Source: Saccopteryx bilineata
Taxonomy: Eukaryota > Chordata > Mammalia > Chiroptera > Emballonuridae
Direction: 5' to 3'
NCBI RefSeq assembly: GCF_036850765.1
Contig: NC_089495.1
Coordinates: 62,410,410 to 62,474,409, forward strand
DNA: 64,000 nt
In this document: piece by piece, positions 31,960 to 45,328 of the stretch
How positions within the stretch are numbered: position 1 is the stretch's first letter
How the letters are laid out: each line of letters begins with the position of its first letter
The notes under the pieces: model-generated
Seen by the model: the letters and a program-made list of their open reading frames with translations, nothing else
What the model was told of the DNA's origin: nothing
Databases searched by the model: none
Program-made: the position numbers and the translations under genes

Positions 31960-34823
31960 CTATTAGTTTATAATTATAAAATACATCAAATGAAGAATCA
32001 GCTAATAACAACAAAAACATTTTTCTCAACACTATAACAATTATTTTCTCATTCTCATTTTTATAATGGTATTATGATAGATTTGGATTTCTGGGCATAT
32101 TTCCAGACTTTATCAATCCCCAATATTAATGAACAACTATTTTCACATGTTTTAGCATATTCTGAAAGGTAGTGACCTAGATTGCATAGAATAAAACCCT
32201 GGTTTCATTCTCACTAGACAATTTTAGATTATAAAATTTCTCAAAATACGGCACACATACTTAGACCCACCTGGGACAAGATCATACCTGGGGCTAGTTG
32301 GTACCCAGAGCTAGAGGCGTAGGCAATACAAATAGCGATGCCAGAGGCTGGACCAATCTTATATTGTATACTGTGCAATGATGATGAATACAGATTACTG
32401 CAGTCAGGAGACAGAGATTCTTGCTAATCATTTTTATTCTTAGATAAAAAATTCAGGATGGATTTTTCTTAGGGATATGAGAATGTGGGAGTGAGCCTGT
32501 GGATTTTTTCCTTTTATTATTTGATATCATTACATTCTAATACTGTAGATCAATTAGTCAGAGAAAATAAATGAGCATGGTAATGACAGTTATAGAGTTT
32601 CAACAACAATTAAAATTGAAATATAGAAATGCTGTGTGTATATATGAGAGAGAGAGAGTAGAATGTTCCTCTAGGTACAAATTGTATTATTACACATGTA
32701 CACCAATTTTGTGACTAAATATAATTATAAATTCCTAATGAAAAATAAAACCTAGAATATATATTTTATCCACATTTAAAAATTTAATAATGGAATCTTT
32801 ATTTCTTATACAATTTTACAAGAATATTTAGTGTCCATAGCAAATTCTTAGTGAAACCTGTCAGTTTGATTTAAATTGGAGTTAATGAAAGTTCTGTGTT
32901 AGTTACATAAGATAGCAATTGTTATTGCATCAGTTTTCTGTCAAGTATTTACTTTCAAATTTTGGTCCTTACTATTCTACATTGGTCCTTTATTGATTCA
33001 GTGCCACCAATTTAACTAGTGTTGAAAAGAAATCTCAAAATTATACATCTTAATTTCAAGTTAGTTACTACTAAACCTATGAGGGTAAAAACACATATCA
33101 TCTACTTCAGTCAATTAATTTCAGAATTTTGTTGAATTTTTATTCCCTTTATTCCTTCTTTCCAGTCTAATTTGCCCCTTCTTCGTTATTCCTCTATGCC
33201 TTCCTTCTCCACTTGCATTTTAAAAAAATGTTCCATTATAGTTTCCTGTCATCTCTTCAGTATTCACTTCTTTTATGTCTTTCCTTTTTCCTTCTCATCA
33301 CTATGTGGGCATTTTATTTTTATTAGGCATTTTCCATGTCTTCTGTATTGTTTCTATTTCTACATCACCTTCATCAGACACTTTCCTCTCTTTCTCTTTC
33401 ATTTATCATTGTTTTCTCTGGAAAATTTATGTTTTTTTTTAAATTTGCATTCTTTATATTTAGTAAAACATTTGGCACATACATATTGTAAATATTAACT
33501 AACATTCTTTCTTTTGGCAATATTTTTTTAACTTTGGAGTGGAAGGTTTATATAATATCTACTTCAGGTTAGTTCTTGTGCAAAGTACTAAATATAATAC
33601 ACTGAATTACATTTGTCACTTTCTTATAAGGAATTTATCAGCATGAACTGATAATATGGTTTTGCTACCCACAGATACATTTAGTCTGTATTATATATTT
33701 ACATAGTTTGAATACATTCTAGCTGCAAAGTTTAGTTATGAGAACTTTGTGTATTCCCAATTAATTTCTCTGAAATTTAATTCAGAAAAACTGGTTAGAA
33801 ATTTGAGTTTCAATTGATTCTTCTATTGAAAATATCAGCCCCAATATTAAAAATTGATATCTCTTTTTACTCATCTTGACTTTGTACTGAGCAACATTGC
33901 CATTAATCCTGGAGCTCTGCTTTGTACACAGCTGTCTTACTAACTATTTCTATGGTTTGGGTGTTATGTGCCAAATAGAACCTCTCCCCTTACAAGGTTT
34001 CTCAAAGAAGAGAAAGAACAGATTACTCTGCTTTGTTTTGCTATATTGTTATTCCAATATTTTGCTTATCATACTCAGAACAACCTTGCTTTATTTGGTG
34101 CCAATTCAGCCCCACTACTAAGACATGACACATCTAAGAATTCATCCCAATGCTGTGTGTATTACAAGGTCTCTCTGAACTAGCTGATGTAAGCACAAAA
34201 TAATTCCCAGTGCTGTTGAAGCTTCATGATTTGGGGGGTACTGGGTAACTTCTAGTGTGTCTTTTCCTACTCTTGGAGAGTTTTCACTCAGACAATACAG
34301 ATCCTTTCTTAGCAAGATTCAAGGGGAAACCTCAACACATCCCTGTAGCTCTGTTGTATGATGCAGGGTCAGTCCTCTTCTCAGGTAATCTGCCCATCAA
34401 ATTTTAGACACCTTTGCCTTTCTAAACTATATGCCCTTATCTCCTCAATTTAGTAAGACCAGAGGGTTCTTTTTAGGTTTTCTCTGCCTGTGCTGTAGCC
34501 TGACAACCACCTCCTGAAAGTAAACTGGAATATCTTATAATGACACATCTGAAATAACTGAGAAGTAGAAAAACAAGAGAAATGTTAGAGGATGCATATA
34601 CAAACTTATGTAGTGAGTAGTCAGGAAATGGCATGAATACTGGAAGCACTGAAACTGGTTTAAATATAGTCTTATTGTCTTAAGGTAAATAAGTCCACTT
34701 TTTGAGAATTAGAAATAGGCTATTAAAATATTATATTGATTCCCCCATTCCACCTTTCTCTAAGAAGTACTCTTTTTTGGTCAATTATTAAGCTATATTT
34801 TGCTCTTTCTCCATTACAGCTTT
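31960..34823. other. Long non-coding stretch
   Basis: No gene or transposon recognised. A pyrimidine-rich region at about 33130-33440 produces a spurious 108-codon Ser/Phe/Leu-rich frame. A short GA run lies at 32646-32660. Confidence 0.5.
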
Positions 34824-34837
34824 AAAATAGTTCTCTA

Positions 34838-35235
34838 TGGACCCTGGCCGGTTGGCTTTGTGGTAGAGCATGGACCTGGCATGTCAATGTTCCAGATTCG
34901 ATTCCCAGTCAGGGCACATTGGAAAAGTGTCCATCTGCTTCTCCACTTCTCCTCCTCTTGATTCTCTCTTTTTCTCTCTTTTTTCCTCCTGCAGCCATAG
35001 CTCCACTGAAGCAAGTTGGCTACAGGCACTGAGACTGGCTCCATGACCTCCACTTCAGGTGCTAAGAAGAGCATGGTTTTTGAGCAATAGAGCAATGCCC
35101 CAGATGGGCAAAGCATCATTCCCTAGTGGGCTTGTTGCCACGTGGATTCCAATCGGGGTGCATGTGGGAGTCTGTCTCTGCCTTCCTTCCCATCATTGAA
35201 TAAAATAAGTAAATAAATAAAAATAAAATAAAATA
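34838..35235 (+). mobile_element. tRNA-derived SINE, family B (diverged)
   Basis: Head ACCCTGGCCGGTTGGCTTTGTGG, B-box GATTCGATTCC, family B body with GCATCATTCCCTAGTGGGCTTG, and an AAATAAATAAAATAAAAT tail. Duplication AAAATAGTTCT at 34824-34834 and 35236-35246. Confidence 0.9.
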
Positions 35236-35246
35236 AAATAGTTCTA

Positions 35247-35595
35247 CCATGCCCCAAAGCAGACCTACAGAAACCTTAAGGGTATGTCCCTTTCATCTGT
35301 TAGGTGATTCACTCTATGAGTATAAAAACTGTAAAGTAAGAAAAAAATATTATGTCCAAGATACACTTAGCTACTCTTATATGCATATACTTTTTTTTTA
35401 CTTTGAGGGAGGCTTAGTTTCTAAATTTATAAACTATTATTTATAACCATTTAGGGAAAATATTTTATTTGGTTAAGTATACTTTTCCCTTAGTACAACT
35501 GGATAATTTAAAAACATTTGCATAACATTTTTCATTCACTAGGTATATGTAGTCTTAATTGCATGACAAACAATAGTTCCCTGAAAACATACCAT
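35247..35595. other. Non-coding sequence
   Basis: Nothing recognisable. Confidence 0.5.
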
Positions 35596-35599
35596 TTTC

Positions 35600-35740
35600 C
35601 TATATGGTAAGAATCATAATTATCCTTCTTTTTCAAATAAGGAAACTGAAGCACTGTGATCTTAATAATTATGATGACTGGCAGGTGGCCATCTCAGATT
35701 CAAGTCCAGGGCATCTGGCTCCAGAGTCGCTGGCTGAAAA
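35600..35740 (+). mobile_element. MIR SINE fragment
   Basis: Shows the MIR core order: AATTATCCTTCTTTTTCAAATAAGGAAACTGAAGCAC, then GACTGGCAGGTGGC..ATTCAAGTCCAGGGCATCTGGCTCCAGAGTC. MIR is an ancient mammal-wide tRNA-derived SINE, and this copy is strongly diverged. Confidence 0.7.
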
Positions 35741-37740
35741 ACTTCACAGGCTGTGAGTAGAGCTAGTTTTGCTCTCAAGGTTGTATCTTCTTTCCTAATT
35801 TGACTGGATCTTATTTAGAACTACTTTCTTTATATTTCTGGTTCTCTGAATGTCCTTTCCATTAATGCAGTTGATTTTTATTATTTGAGGTAGTTGGCTT
35901 CTATAAATTAACCATAAACTCTGAAATAACAGATACTGGACCATTGCACTTACAGAAAATACAGTGTTTGGTACTTGTGAGCCTCTGATCACAACATTTT
36001 CATCAAACATTCAATACATAATCTTGTTTATGTGTGTGTATACTGTTTAAAAATACCTTGTTCATATATATAAAATATATTGATTAACTTTGAACTTATA
36101 GCTAATGATATTATAAGTCATGCCTAAATAATATCTAACCTATGCATTTTGGGGGGCAGGGGTAAGGCACAATACAACCTTCTGTGTTTAAGAAACTAAA
36201 CAGCACGTTATCATAATGATTGGGGCAACTTTGAATAGTGAAATTACCAACAACAACAACAAAAAAAATGAAACAAAGATACTAAATAGACCAGAAAAAG
36301 TACACTTATTTACATGATGAGAGCTGACACCAAAGCAGATTACCCTGTTTGATTTCAGCTGGAAGTGTGTGCAACAGGTCACTCAAATTTTTTACCACTC
36401 TATGCATGCCTATGAATGACCATGAAAGTACTTTTAAAGTGTTGATTTTAAGGTTACAAGTAATCATTAGCAGGCAGGAAAATTCACAAATACTGAATCC
36501 ATCAATAACAAAGATCAGCTGATAATAAAAATTAAGAAAAATAAAATCGAGTTTTAAATCTACAGAGTATGAATATAAAAACAAACAAAAATATACTACT
36601 TGATTTCTAAGTGGACTTCCATTTTCAAACTGGCGATAGACAGTAAAAAGAAAATATTTTACTTAGGTTTTTAACAAGTTAAATAAAATACTTTTTCTTT
36701 TATTTAAAGGTACTGCTCACAAACCAGAGATAGCATCATCTAACAGAGTTTTTTCTAAGAGAAAATTCCATGCCTACTTTTTTTTACAATAAGAATATTT
36801 ATTTGTCTATACAGAATTGAGTTAAAATATGTAATTTTAAAAATATGTTAAATGCTATAACTTATTTCCTTAAAAGTATAATATCCCATAACTGAATGAA
36901 GAATTAGAGTAGTGATGAGGAGGCTATCAATCAATCAATCAAGATAAACCAGTAACTATTGGTTTAGTATCTAGAAATTGAAATTAATGGGCAAACAGTG
37001 TGAGTGGTACATAAAACTTTACTGACAAAATTGGTACCTGTGTTATTTTACATTCAAAAGTATTTAACAATTCTATGAAACAGTTGCTGCTCAATTAGAA
37101 CTCAATTATTTGTTAAATGAACTAAATGCCATTTCATTTGCACAGAGGAATCTTTAATAATGATTAATGGAAATTTAATCAAATATGAGTTGAGACTGAA
37201 ATGTGTTCAACAATAGAATACAAATGAATTATATTAGAGTTAACAAGATCCATTATTTAGATTATGATTTTGATGGGGTCAAGTATGAAGGGTGATCCTT
37301 ACACAGCATATCAAGCAAAAAGAATATTATGTAGAATAACAGATGGCATCTCATAATCGGCTCTTTGCCTTGCAAATGTATCCCTGTGGCCACAATAGAA
37401 GAAAGTGATCATGAATAAGGAAAATTAAACTGACTCAAAAATATGTCAGTCAGCACTTTTGTTTTAAAAATTCAAAGACCAATAATTGAAAAGATTTGTT
37501 AATAAGTTTTTGTGGATTAGCACATAAAACCCAAACATTCAAAGAATTACATTTGCTTTAATGAAAGGAAGAGTGCGATCTTTGTGCCTCTTTCTTCATC
37601 ACCTATATTCAACATTCATCTATTATCCCAAAGTTTGAGTAATTGTATCATATTTTCATATTATGGAATAATAAATAATTTTATTTAAATATAAATCCAT
37701 ATAAAAATAAAATTTCATGTAATTATTTAAAATATGAATT
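35741..37740. other. Non-coding AT-rich sequence
   Basis: No gene or repeat recognised. Confidence 0.5.
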
Positions 37741-37746
37741 TTTTTT

Positions 37747-38088
37747 GGCCTGGTATGTGGAAGTCCCAGGTTTGATTACCAGCCAAGGTACACAGAAGAA
37801 GCGTCCATCTGCTTCTTTACCCTTCCCCCTCTCCTTTCTCTCACTCTCTCTCTTTTCCTCCCGCAGCCAAGGCTCCACTGGAGCAAGGTTGGCCAAGGCA
37901 CTGTGGATGGCTCCATGGCCTCTACCTCAGGTGTTAGAATGGCTCTGGTTACAACAGAGCAAGGGCCCCAGATGGACAGAGCATCACCCCCTAGTGGGCA
38001 TGCCGGGTAGATCTCTGTTGGGCATATGTGGGAATCTGTCTCTCTGCCTCCCCGCTTTTCACTTCAGAAAAATACAAAAAAAAAAATT
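37747..38088 (+). mobile_element. tRNA-derived SINE, family B, 5'-truncated
   Basis: Begins GGCCTGGTATGTGGAAGTCCCAGGTTTGATTACC, so about 40 bases of the head including the A-box are missing. The rest of the family B body and A-rich tail are present. It follows a run of T. Confidence 0.9.
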
Positions 38089-38162
38089 AAAGTAGTTATT
38101 TTTTATTTTTTAGCATTTTAATAGCATTTAGTAAGAACTGCTTAAAAATTAAATTGGGTGAC

Positions 38163-38712
38163 TTGAATTTATTTTTTTATTAAAATTTATTGGAATGACA
38201 TTGGTTCTCAAAACCATACAGGTTTCAAGTATATAACTGAGTATAACACCATCTTGCCTGATCAGGCTGTGGTGCAGTGGATAGTGCCTCAAACTGGGAT
38301 GTTGAGGACCCAGGCTCAAATCCCCAAGGTCACCAGCATGAGATCATAGACATGACCCATTGTGACTGGCTTGAGCCCAAAGGTTGCTGGCTTGAGCCCA
38401 AAGGTTGCTGGCTTGAGCAAGGGGCCACTGGCTTGTTTGAAGTCTCCATCTGTCCACCCCCATCAAGGAACATATGAGAAAGCAATCAATAAACAACTAA
38501 GGAGACTAAGGAGCTGCAACAAAGAATTGATGCTTCTCGTTTCTCTCTTCCTGTCTCTGTCTCTCTGGCTCACTCTCTCTCACCATATATATATAAAACA
38601 TCATCTGCCCACTGTATCATGCATCCTCTACTCCAAGCAAAGTTTCTTCCATCTCCTCCCCCACCAACTTTGCCCACATCTATCTACTTTCTCCTTTTCC
38701 ATGACATAAAAT
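38163..38712 (-). mobile_element. Old L1 3' end split by a SINE
   Basis: Two parts, 38163-38255 and about 38597-38712, are in reverse complement the end of an older L1 3'UTR (..CCAATGTCATTCCAATAAATTTTAATAAAAAAA). The break carries the SINE at 38256. Confidence 0.65.
38256..38596 (+). mobile_element. tRNA-derived SINE, family A, inside an L1
   Basis: Head GCCTGATCAGGCTGTGGTGCAGTGG. The middle holds two identical 21-bp units (TTGAGCCCAAAGGTTGCTGGC) in tandem at about 38371-38412. Ends in a CT stretch and ATATATATAAAA. Probable duplication AACACCATCT / AACATCATCT. Confidence 0.9.
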
Positions 38713-39837
38713 AATGAGGTTTTTAAAATTTACATGCAAACACCAGACTCAACTTGAAGGGCAAATGTATGTATGTTATTTACATTTAGTACATTACTGT
38801 ATCCTTTGGCATGCTTTCTTCATAATCTATTAGTTTTGTTTTTTAGTTTATATTGTTACAAATAATAATGCATAATATCATTTCTACAATTTGAGTGAAG
38901 CTGAAACGTTTATGAATGCATTTTTCTTCTAAATTAGTTTTGTTATAGGTCACAAATCTATTTTCTTTTTTAATTCTAATATTAACCCTTTAATTTATCT
39001 GGTAATTATACTGAATTCCTAGCATCTTAGCATTTGTAGGGGAAGAAAAAGTATAATTTATTTATTTTTACCTATTGTTTTATGAATTCCTTTTACTTCA
39101 GTAAAAGTATTCTAGCTATAAATATTTGCCTTTAGATTTATAATTTTTACAAAGTAGAGTAAAAAATTGTTATTTTTGATTATTGTATTATTATAAAAAA
39201 ATAAGTGAAGCTCACATCTATTTTTCATTCATAAGTGTAATTAATACGCTGTGCCAGCGATTGAGACAGGTACTGAAGATAATGCTTACAGAATGTCACA
39301 ATGCCCCTTTGGCAATTCTGCCACGATGGGGGTAAAATTACTGTAAAATTTAGTTTGATATTATACAGATCTCAGCATAGTGACATGCTTCATATAGTGT
39401 AAAATTCCAAATTACATCTTTAAGGATAAAATACAAGTACTGACTTATTAAGGTCTCATTTAAAGGCACCCACTGAGAAAACTGCCTACCATTCAATTTA
39501 ACTATCTCAAAGGAATAACAAGAGAGCATAGGTGTTGGAACTCATGCCTGTGTTTCAAGGAATGTGAACAGTGCATAGTGGAATTCAAGCTGAAAGGAAA
39601 TGGTATTATTAATATAATACCCATGTGAACTATTTTTTTTTCATCAGCAGTTCCAGTTTGCAAAACATTCTCCTTGTACTTGATTTTCTTTCCAAGTTTT
39701 TATCTAAGCTTTGTTAGTATTCTAGATTTTGAAACACTGGTGTTTTAAAAGGTGTCATGTCAAATAACCAGCTATGTGATAATATACTAGATTTTTCACA
39801 CTTAACTTTGAATATATATTCAGGGTATTTAAAGGTA
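38713..39837. other. Non-coding AT-rich sequence
   Basis: Nothing recognisable as gene or repeat. Confidence 0.5.
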
Positions 39838-39847
39838 ATGTAAATAG

Positions 39848-40211
39848 GTCCTAGCTGGTTGGCTTGGTGATAAAGCTTTGGCCTGGCGAGTGGATGTCCC
39901 GGGTTTGATTCCCAGTCAGGGCATACAGGAGAAGTACCCATCTGCTTCTCCACCCCAACCCCTTTCACTTATCTCTCTCTCTCTCTCTCTACCCCCACTG
40001 CAGCCTATTGGCACAAGTTAGCCTGGGGCGGTGAGGATGGCTCCATGGCTTCTGCCTCAGGAGCTAAGAAGAGCTCAGTTGTTGAGCAGTGGAGCAGCAT
40101 CCAAGATGGGCAAAGCATTGCCCCCTAGTGGGCTTGCCAGATTAATCCCAGTCAGGGAGCATACAAGAGTCTATGCCTGCCTCCCCTCCTCTCACTGAAT
40201 TAAAAAAAAAT
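39848..40211 (+). mobile_element. tRNA-derived SINE, family B
   Basis: Head GTCCTAGCTGGTTGGCTTGGTG, B-box GGTTTGATTCC, family B body and A tail. Duplication ATGTAAATAG at 39838-39847 and 40216-40225. Confidence 0.9.
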
Positions 40212-40225
40212 GATTATGTAAATAG

Positions 40226-41450
40226 ACCTTATGGTGTTATGGTGTTATATCCACTATAAATTTTTTTGAAAAGTATATATAATTAAGAAAAATATATTGC
40301 TGGGAAAGATAATTTATAAACTATAAGATAGCATTATTTTTAAAAGGTAGACAATCAATTTCTTATTTTAAAGCTCATTAAGTTAAATGTTTGTCATATA
40401 TTAGCATAATTTCTGCAAAATAACTAAATATATAAAAGAAATATACAGTATATAAGGCATATGAACTCACCTCAGTTAGGAAACATTTTATTTAAATTCC
40501 ATAAATCTTTGTTTCTCTTTCTTAGTGACCCACATCCTTTTGAAGAACACAAATATTTACATATATAAAGTTGTCTTGTATGTTCTGTTTCTCCCTATAA
40601 CTCCACATACCTGATTCCCAATACAGAAATTAAATTGTCTTCTTTGTTCCCCCTTCCACCCTGGCATCAGCTATCCTAGAATCCTAGAGATGAGGAAGAA
40701 CTCCTGCCCCAGATCTTCCCCCGAGTGAGGAATACACATGTGCTATCTTATAATTTAGTCTGACACATTTCTATGAACACTACTTTAAAATCTTTCATAT
40801 ATTCATGCTTTATCGTTTGTTTCTAGTACCTTGCTCACCTCATACACTTGAACTTATCTCCCGGAAAGTTATCTCTCATCCCTTCATTTTTTTTGTCCTC
40901 TCACTCTGCCATCAATTTCTCTTTTCCATTTGCGAGGCAAACAGACAAAACAAACCAACCAAAATTTCAAAAAGCAAAAGTTAAATGTTTAAGTAATCGC
41001 TGAAAAGTCAAGGTAAATGTGAGCATTTGGAAAATTAAAAATAAATGTTAATTACCATAGCTTTAATTACACATATTATTTAGTTAATTATGCTTTTAAT
41101 AGCTTAAAATGAAAATTTAGTTTATTTACTCATTTGCTATTTATTTTTAATTATTATTCAAACTTAATCATTTTCAAATTCACAAGATTGAGGGACTATG
41201 GAGAAACACTTTGTGTCAGGGAAAACTCTGACAAGTGAAACAGTGATGAATGCTACCGGTTCCTTCGCATACCAAGCACAGGTAACTGCTTGTGCAGCAG
41301 TTAAGTGCAAAGTGGAGTTATTTTCTCTCTCCCCTAGAAGTTACTTGGTAGAGTTTTGTTTATATTACTTTTCTTTAAATCTCATGGCATTGCAGAAATA
41401 CTTAAGGATATGAAGTTTATATATGATACTTCTTAACTTTCTTTCATCTG
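40226..41450. other. Non-coding AT-rich sequence
   Basis: No gene or repeat recognised. Confidence 0.5.

Positions 41451-41452
<2 letters not shown>

Positions 41453-41501
<49 letters not shown>
41453..41501. repeat. (AT)n microsatellite
   Basis: About 24 uninterrupted AT units. Confidence 0.95.
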
Positions 41502-41504
<3 letters not shown>

Positions 41505-41547
41505 CTGGAAAATTTTCCACATAATTTGTATTTGAAGATAGAATCTT

Positions 41548-41890
41548 ACCCTGGCCAGTTGACTCAGTTGTAGAGTATGGACCTGTGTGTGAATGTTCTG
41601 GGTTCAACTCCAGGTCAGAACACACAGAAGTAACCATTTGCTTCCATCTGCTTCTCCATTCCTGACCCCTCTCTTCTCCTCCTGCAGCCATGGCTCAATG
41701 GTAAGGATGGTTTTCTGGACTCTGCCTCAAGTGCTAAAAAGAGCTTCATATCCAAACAATGGAGCCATGACCCAGATGGGCAAAGCATTGATTGCCCTTA
41801 GGGGACTTGCTGGGTGGATCCCCATCAGGGCGCATGCAGGAGTCTGCCTCTCTACCTCCTCTCCTCTCACTTAATAAATAAAAAAAAAAG
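41548..41890 (+). mobile_element. tRNA-derived SINE, family B (diverged)
   Basis: Head TACCCTGGCCAGTTGACTCAGTTG, B-box GGTTCAACTCC, shortened family B body (CATTGATTGCCCTTAGGGGACTTGCTGGGTGGATCC) and a TAAATAAAAAAAA tail. Confidence 0.88.
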
Positions 41891-42630
41891 AAAGACTATT
41901 TTTAGTTTTTAGCAGGCATCGAATTTGTCCAATGTGTTCATGTTCTTTCACCAGTAATAACTTTTGATAGGGAAGAATGTGGGGCATATCAAGTGAGGAA
42001 AAAATGGAAGAATAGGCTTGTATCACCATCATAAAAAAACAGCCATTATATTTTTAAATGGTTTTTATATTTAGGAAAACCTTTTAATTTTGTTTTAGAA
42101 ATATTAACTGTAGAATCATTTTATCAGATATTTTATTAATAGATGTACCACTTCAATAAGTTTGACCTTGGGTAACTGAATAAAAACTATGTTTTTTTTA
42201 CATATGAAATAAAATCATATGAGAAGTAATGTATATGAAGTATTTTTTTTGCAAAGCAATATTCATTGAGCATCAACATTGGATATTACTATTAGAACTT
42301 TGTGACATTATTATGGATCAAATATAATTTTATTAACTTTATGCTATATCCACTGATTCCAATTGTCTCCCTAGAACCACACAGAGTTAATAAGATATTT
42401 TACATATTGTAGCCCTTGAAATTCTTAGATTGTTCAACAATGATTCAAAAATATTTACTTGTCTATAACAAATTTTATGACATACTTTTCCTCACCTTTG
42501 ATCCTCCTGGTTACTATTTTATAGATATGTGTAGTAAGTATTTTATTTTCCATATGAAACCTTCAAATAAGTACTTTATATATGCATTCATTAAAGATAT
42601 AAAGATAATTCATTAAAAAGAATTTTAACT
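41891..42630. other. Non-coding AT-rich sequence
   Basis: Nothing recognisable. Confidence 0.5.
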
Positions 42631-42631
42631 T

Positions 42632-42915
42632 GCCTGGCCATGTGGTGTGACACAGTAGATAGAGCATTGGCCTGGGATGCTGAGGATCCAGGTTCAAAAC
42701 TCTGAAGTCATGACTTGACAGCATGATTATAGACATGACCCCATGGTTGCTGGCATGAGTTTAGAGGTTGCTGACTTGAAACTCAAGGTTTCTGACATGA
42801 GCAAGGGATCACTGGCTCAGGTGGAGCACCCCAGTCACAACACATATGAGAAAACAGTCAATGAACAATTAGTGTGAGGTAATTATATGTTGATGCTTCC
42901 TATCTCTATTTCTTC

Positions 42916-42949
<34 letters not shown>

Positions 42950-42979
42950 TTCTTTCTCTCTCTCATGCACTCTAAAAAA
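42632..42979 (+). mobile_element. tRNA-derived SINE, family A (diverged)
   Basis: Head GCCTGGCCATGTGGTGTGACACAGTAG, B-box GGTTCAAAACTC, central units, CACATATGAGAAAACAGTCAATGAACAATTAG and a CTGT/CT-rich 3' stretch. Confidence 0.87.
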
Positions 42980-44574
42980 CAATTTTTAATCTGAATTAAA
43001 CATAGTAGCTGATGACATTTGAGGTTATATTGGGGTCGTCCTCTTCCTTGTTATCTTTCTCTTTCACAGCTACTTTATTTCTTTTTCCCTTTCTTTTCAT
43101 TCTCTTCCTCGACTGCATTTTTTTCCCATGTGTGTCAGAGCAAGGTAGGCATCCAACATAGAGATTGGGTAGGAAGTGTCCAAGAGGAAATGTCAGGACA
43201 GTGAGAGAGAGATGGACAGATTCCTAGATGAGAGAGGATCCTAATTAATGTGAGAAAACCACCAAAGCAGGATGGGGACCCTGGACAGCATGCCAGAACC
43301 AAAGCAAGATGAGGAGTGTTTCTAACAGGGATAGGCAGACCAGCTAGTACGGATAAGAAAGGTGTCTCTGTGCCAAGGTCAGGGAGGGAAGAAGCACATC
43401 ACAGAGAAGAATTTCAAAGACTAGGCAAACATTTATTAGGAAATTAGATAGGAAAAGTTTAAAGTTAAAAATTAGGTCGGACAGTTTTGAGGATCGGGAA
43501 GGATAATCTGCCAAGCAGGAGAATTCAGAGTGAGTGGGACCTACGCAGGTAGGTCCTCTCTGGTGGAGGATGATAGAAATCAAGCAGGGTGAGAAGGGGA
43601 TTCTGTGAGGGGACACCTGCGTGGACTGTCCAAGCCCAGATAGGTTAAGGAGAGAGTCTCGCATGAAATGAGCAAAACATTGTGTGAAAATCTGAGCACA
43701 GTGAAGATGCCCAGGTTGAGAAAGGGGTATCAGTGCATATAGGAAAAGAGGGCAGCGAGACAGAAAATCTGAGTAATAAATGTGTTCTTTGTATGGTGTC
43801 ACTGCTTCCAGGCCTTGTGTGCACTCATGATGAAGGAATATATATGTAACCATATATATCAATGTATACATGCACATATACACACATATATAAATATATT
43901 TATACATATATATGAATATATCATATGTATTTAGTAGTTTCTTTAAAAACAATATAAATTTTTCCCTGTTGTGTTTGCAAGTTATCTCATCAAATGGGAG
44001 AAAATATGAATTCTTATTCATAGTATGTTTACTTATTTGAATACTGTGTGTATGTGTGTAGGTATGTGTATGACTTTAGTCTTTTGACTAATATTGAGAT
44101 TACTGATAATTAAAATTATTTCTAGTTACAATCTATTGAAGTTTCATGATTTCTTATTTGTTTAATTTCCTGACACTTCATCAAAAATCATTCATAGTGA
44201 TTTAAGATTGAGTAAATAATGTTTTTAAATCAGATTCTACAAAAGTAAATAATTTTATAATATGAGTTTCATTTGAAAATGGATTAGTTAAATTTCTTAC
44301 TCAATTATATATGTAAATCTGTATACAAAAGTAAATTGTTAATTTCAAATATAAGATATGAAATTGAAAGACTACAACCCAAAGGGAATTATTTTACTAA
44401 ATGTGCATTAGTGAATTATAATGTTTAATTTCTGAAAATAATCTATATCATAAAATGTTCATAATGGATTCAAATACACTCAATAGAGGATTATTTTTAA
44501 AACAGAAAATTTTGGCAAAACTTTATAAAATAATCTAACAATAATTATCCTTTACAATTAATGCTTTGAACTGT
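42980..44574. other. Non-coding sequence with an unassigned LTR-like block
   Basis: 43090-43810 is richer in G than its surroundings and carries an antisense AATAAA near 43429-43435, suggesting an old LTR, but I cannot assign it. A 225-codon antisense frame (43344-44021) crosses this block and a TATATA/ACATAT-rich stretch at 43840-43930. The remainder is AT-rich with nothing recognisable. Confidence 0.35.
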
Positions 44575-44583
44575 GTTCTTTTT

Positions 44584-44818
44584 TTATCCTTTTTTAATTT
44601 AATTTTTTAAATTTTATTTATTCACTTTTAGAGGGGAGAGAGAGGGAGAGAGAGACAGAGAGGGAGAGAGAGGAGAGAGAGACAGAGAGAGAGAAGGGGG
44701 AGGAGCTGGAAGCATCAACTCCCATATGTGCCTTGACCAGGCAAGCCCGGGGTTTCGAACCGGCGACCTCAGCATTTCCAGGTCGACACTTTATCCACTG
44801 TGCCACCATAGGTCAGGC
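44584..44818 (-). mobile_element. tRNA-derived SINE, short family A'
   Basis: In reverse complement: GCCTGACCTATGGTGGCACAGTGG, GGTTCGAAACC, GCACATATGGGAGTTGATGCTTCC, CT stretch and a T-rich 5' flank as tail. An approximate TGTTCTTTT duplication lies on both sides. Confidence 0.92.
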
Positions 44819-44863
44819 TGAATTTGTTCTTTTGTATAACTCTTGTTCTTTCAGAAGTAAACT

Positions 44864-45234
44864 CTTTTATTTTTTTCTTTTCCAAGTGAAAAGAGAGGCA
44901 ACTGAGAAACAGACATTTACATGCATCTGGTCTAGAATCCTCCCAACAATCCCCTTCTGGTGCTGACACTCTGCCCATCTAGGGCCATGCTCACAACCAA
45001 GCTATTTTTAGTGCCTGAGGCAGAGGTTCATGGAACCATTCTCAGCTCCCAAGGGTGATATTCTCGAAACAGTTGATTCATGGTTGTGGGAGGGAAAAGG
45101 AGATTGAGAGAGAAGGGAGAGGAGGAGGGGTAGAGAAGAAGATGGTTGCTGCTCCTGTGTCCTCTGACGAAGAGTCCAACCTGGGACATACTCATGCTGG
45201 GGTGACGCTCTATCACTGAACTAACCAGCTGGGG
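44864..45234 (-). mobile_element. tRNA-derived SINE, family B (diverged)
   Basis: In reverse complement: GCCCCAGCTGGTTAGTTCAGTG, GGTTGGACTC, family B body. A perfect 12-bp duplication CAGAAGTAAACT lies at 44852-44863 and 45235-45246, which defines the ends although the 3' half is diverged. Confidence 0.88.
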
Positions 45235-45328
45235 CAGAAGTAAACTGTTTTAACCATTTATGACATTAAGTCTTTATATTTTTAAATATTAACATGAAAC
45301 AATCTCTTAATTCTCCACACTCCTTGTA

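Noticed and set aside
33172..33498. 108-codon Phe/Ser/Leu-rich frame
   Set aside because: Produced by a T/C-rich stretch; low complexity, no domain, no context.
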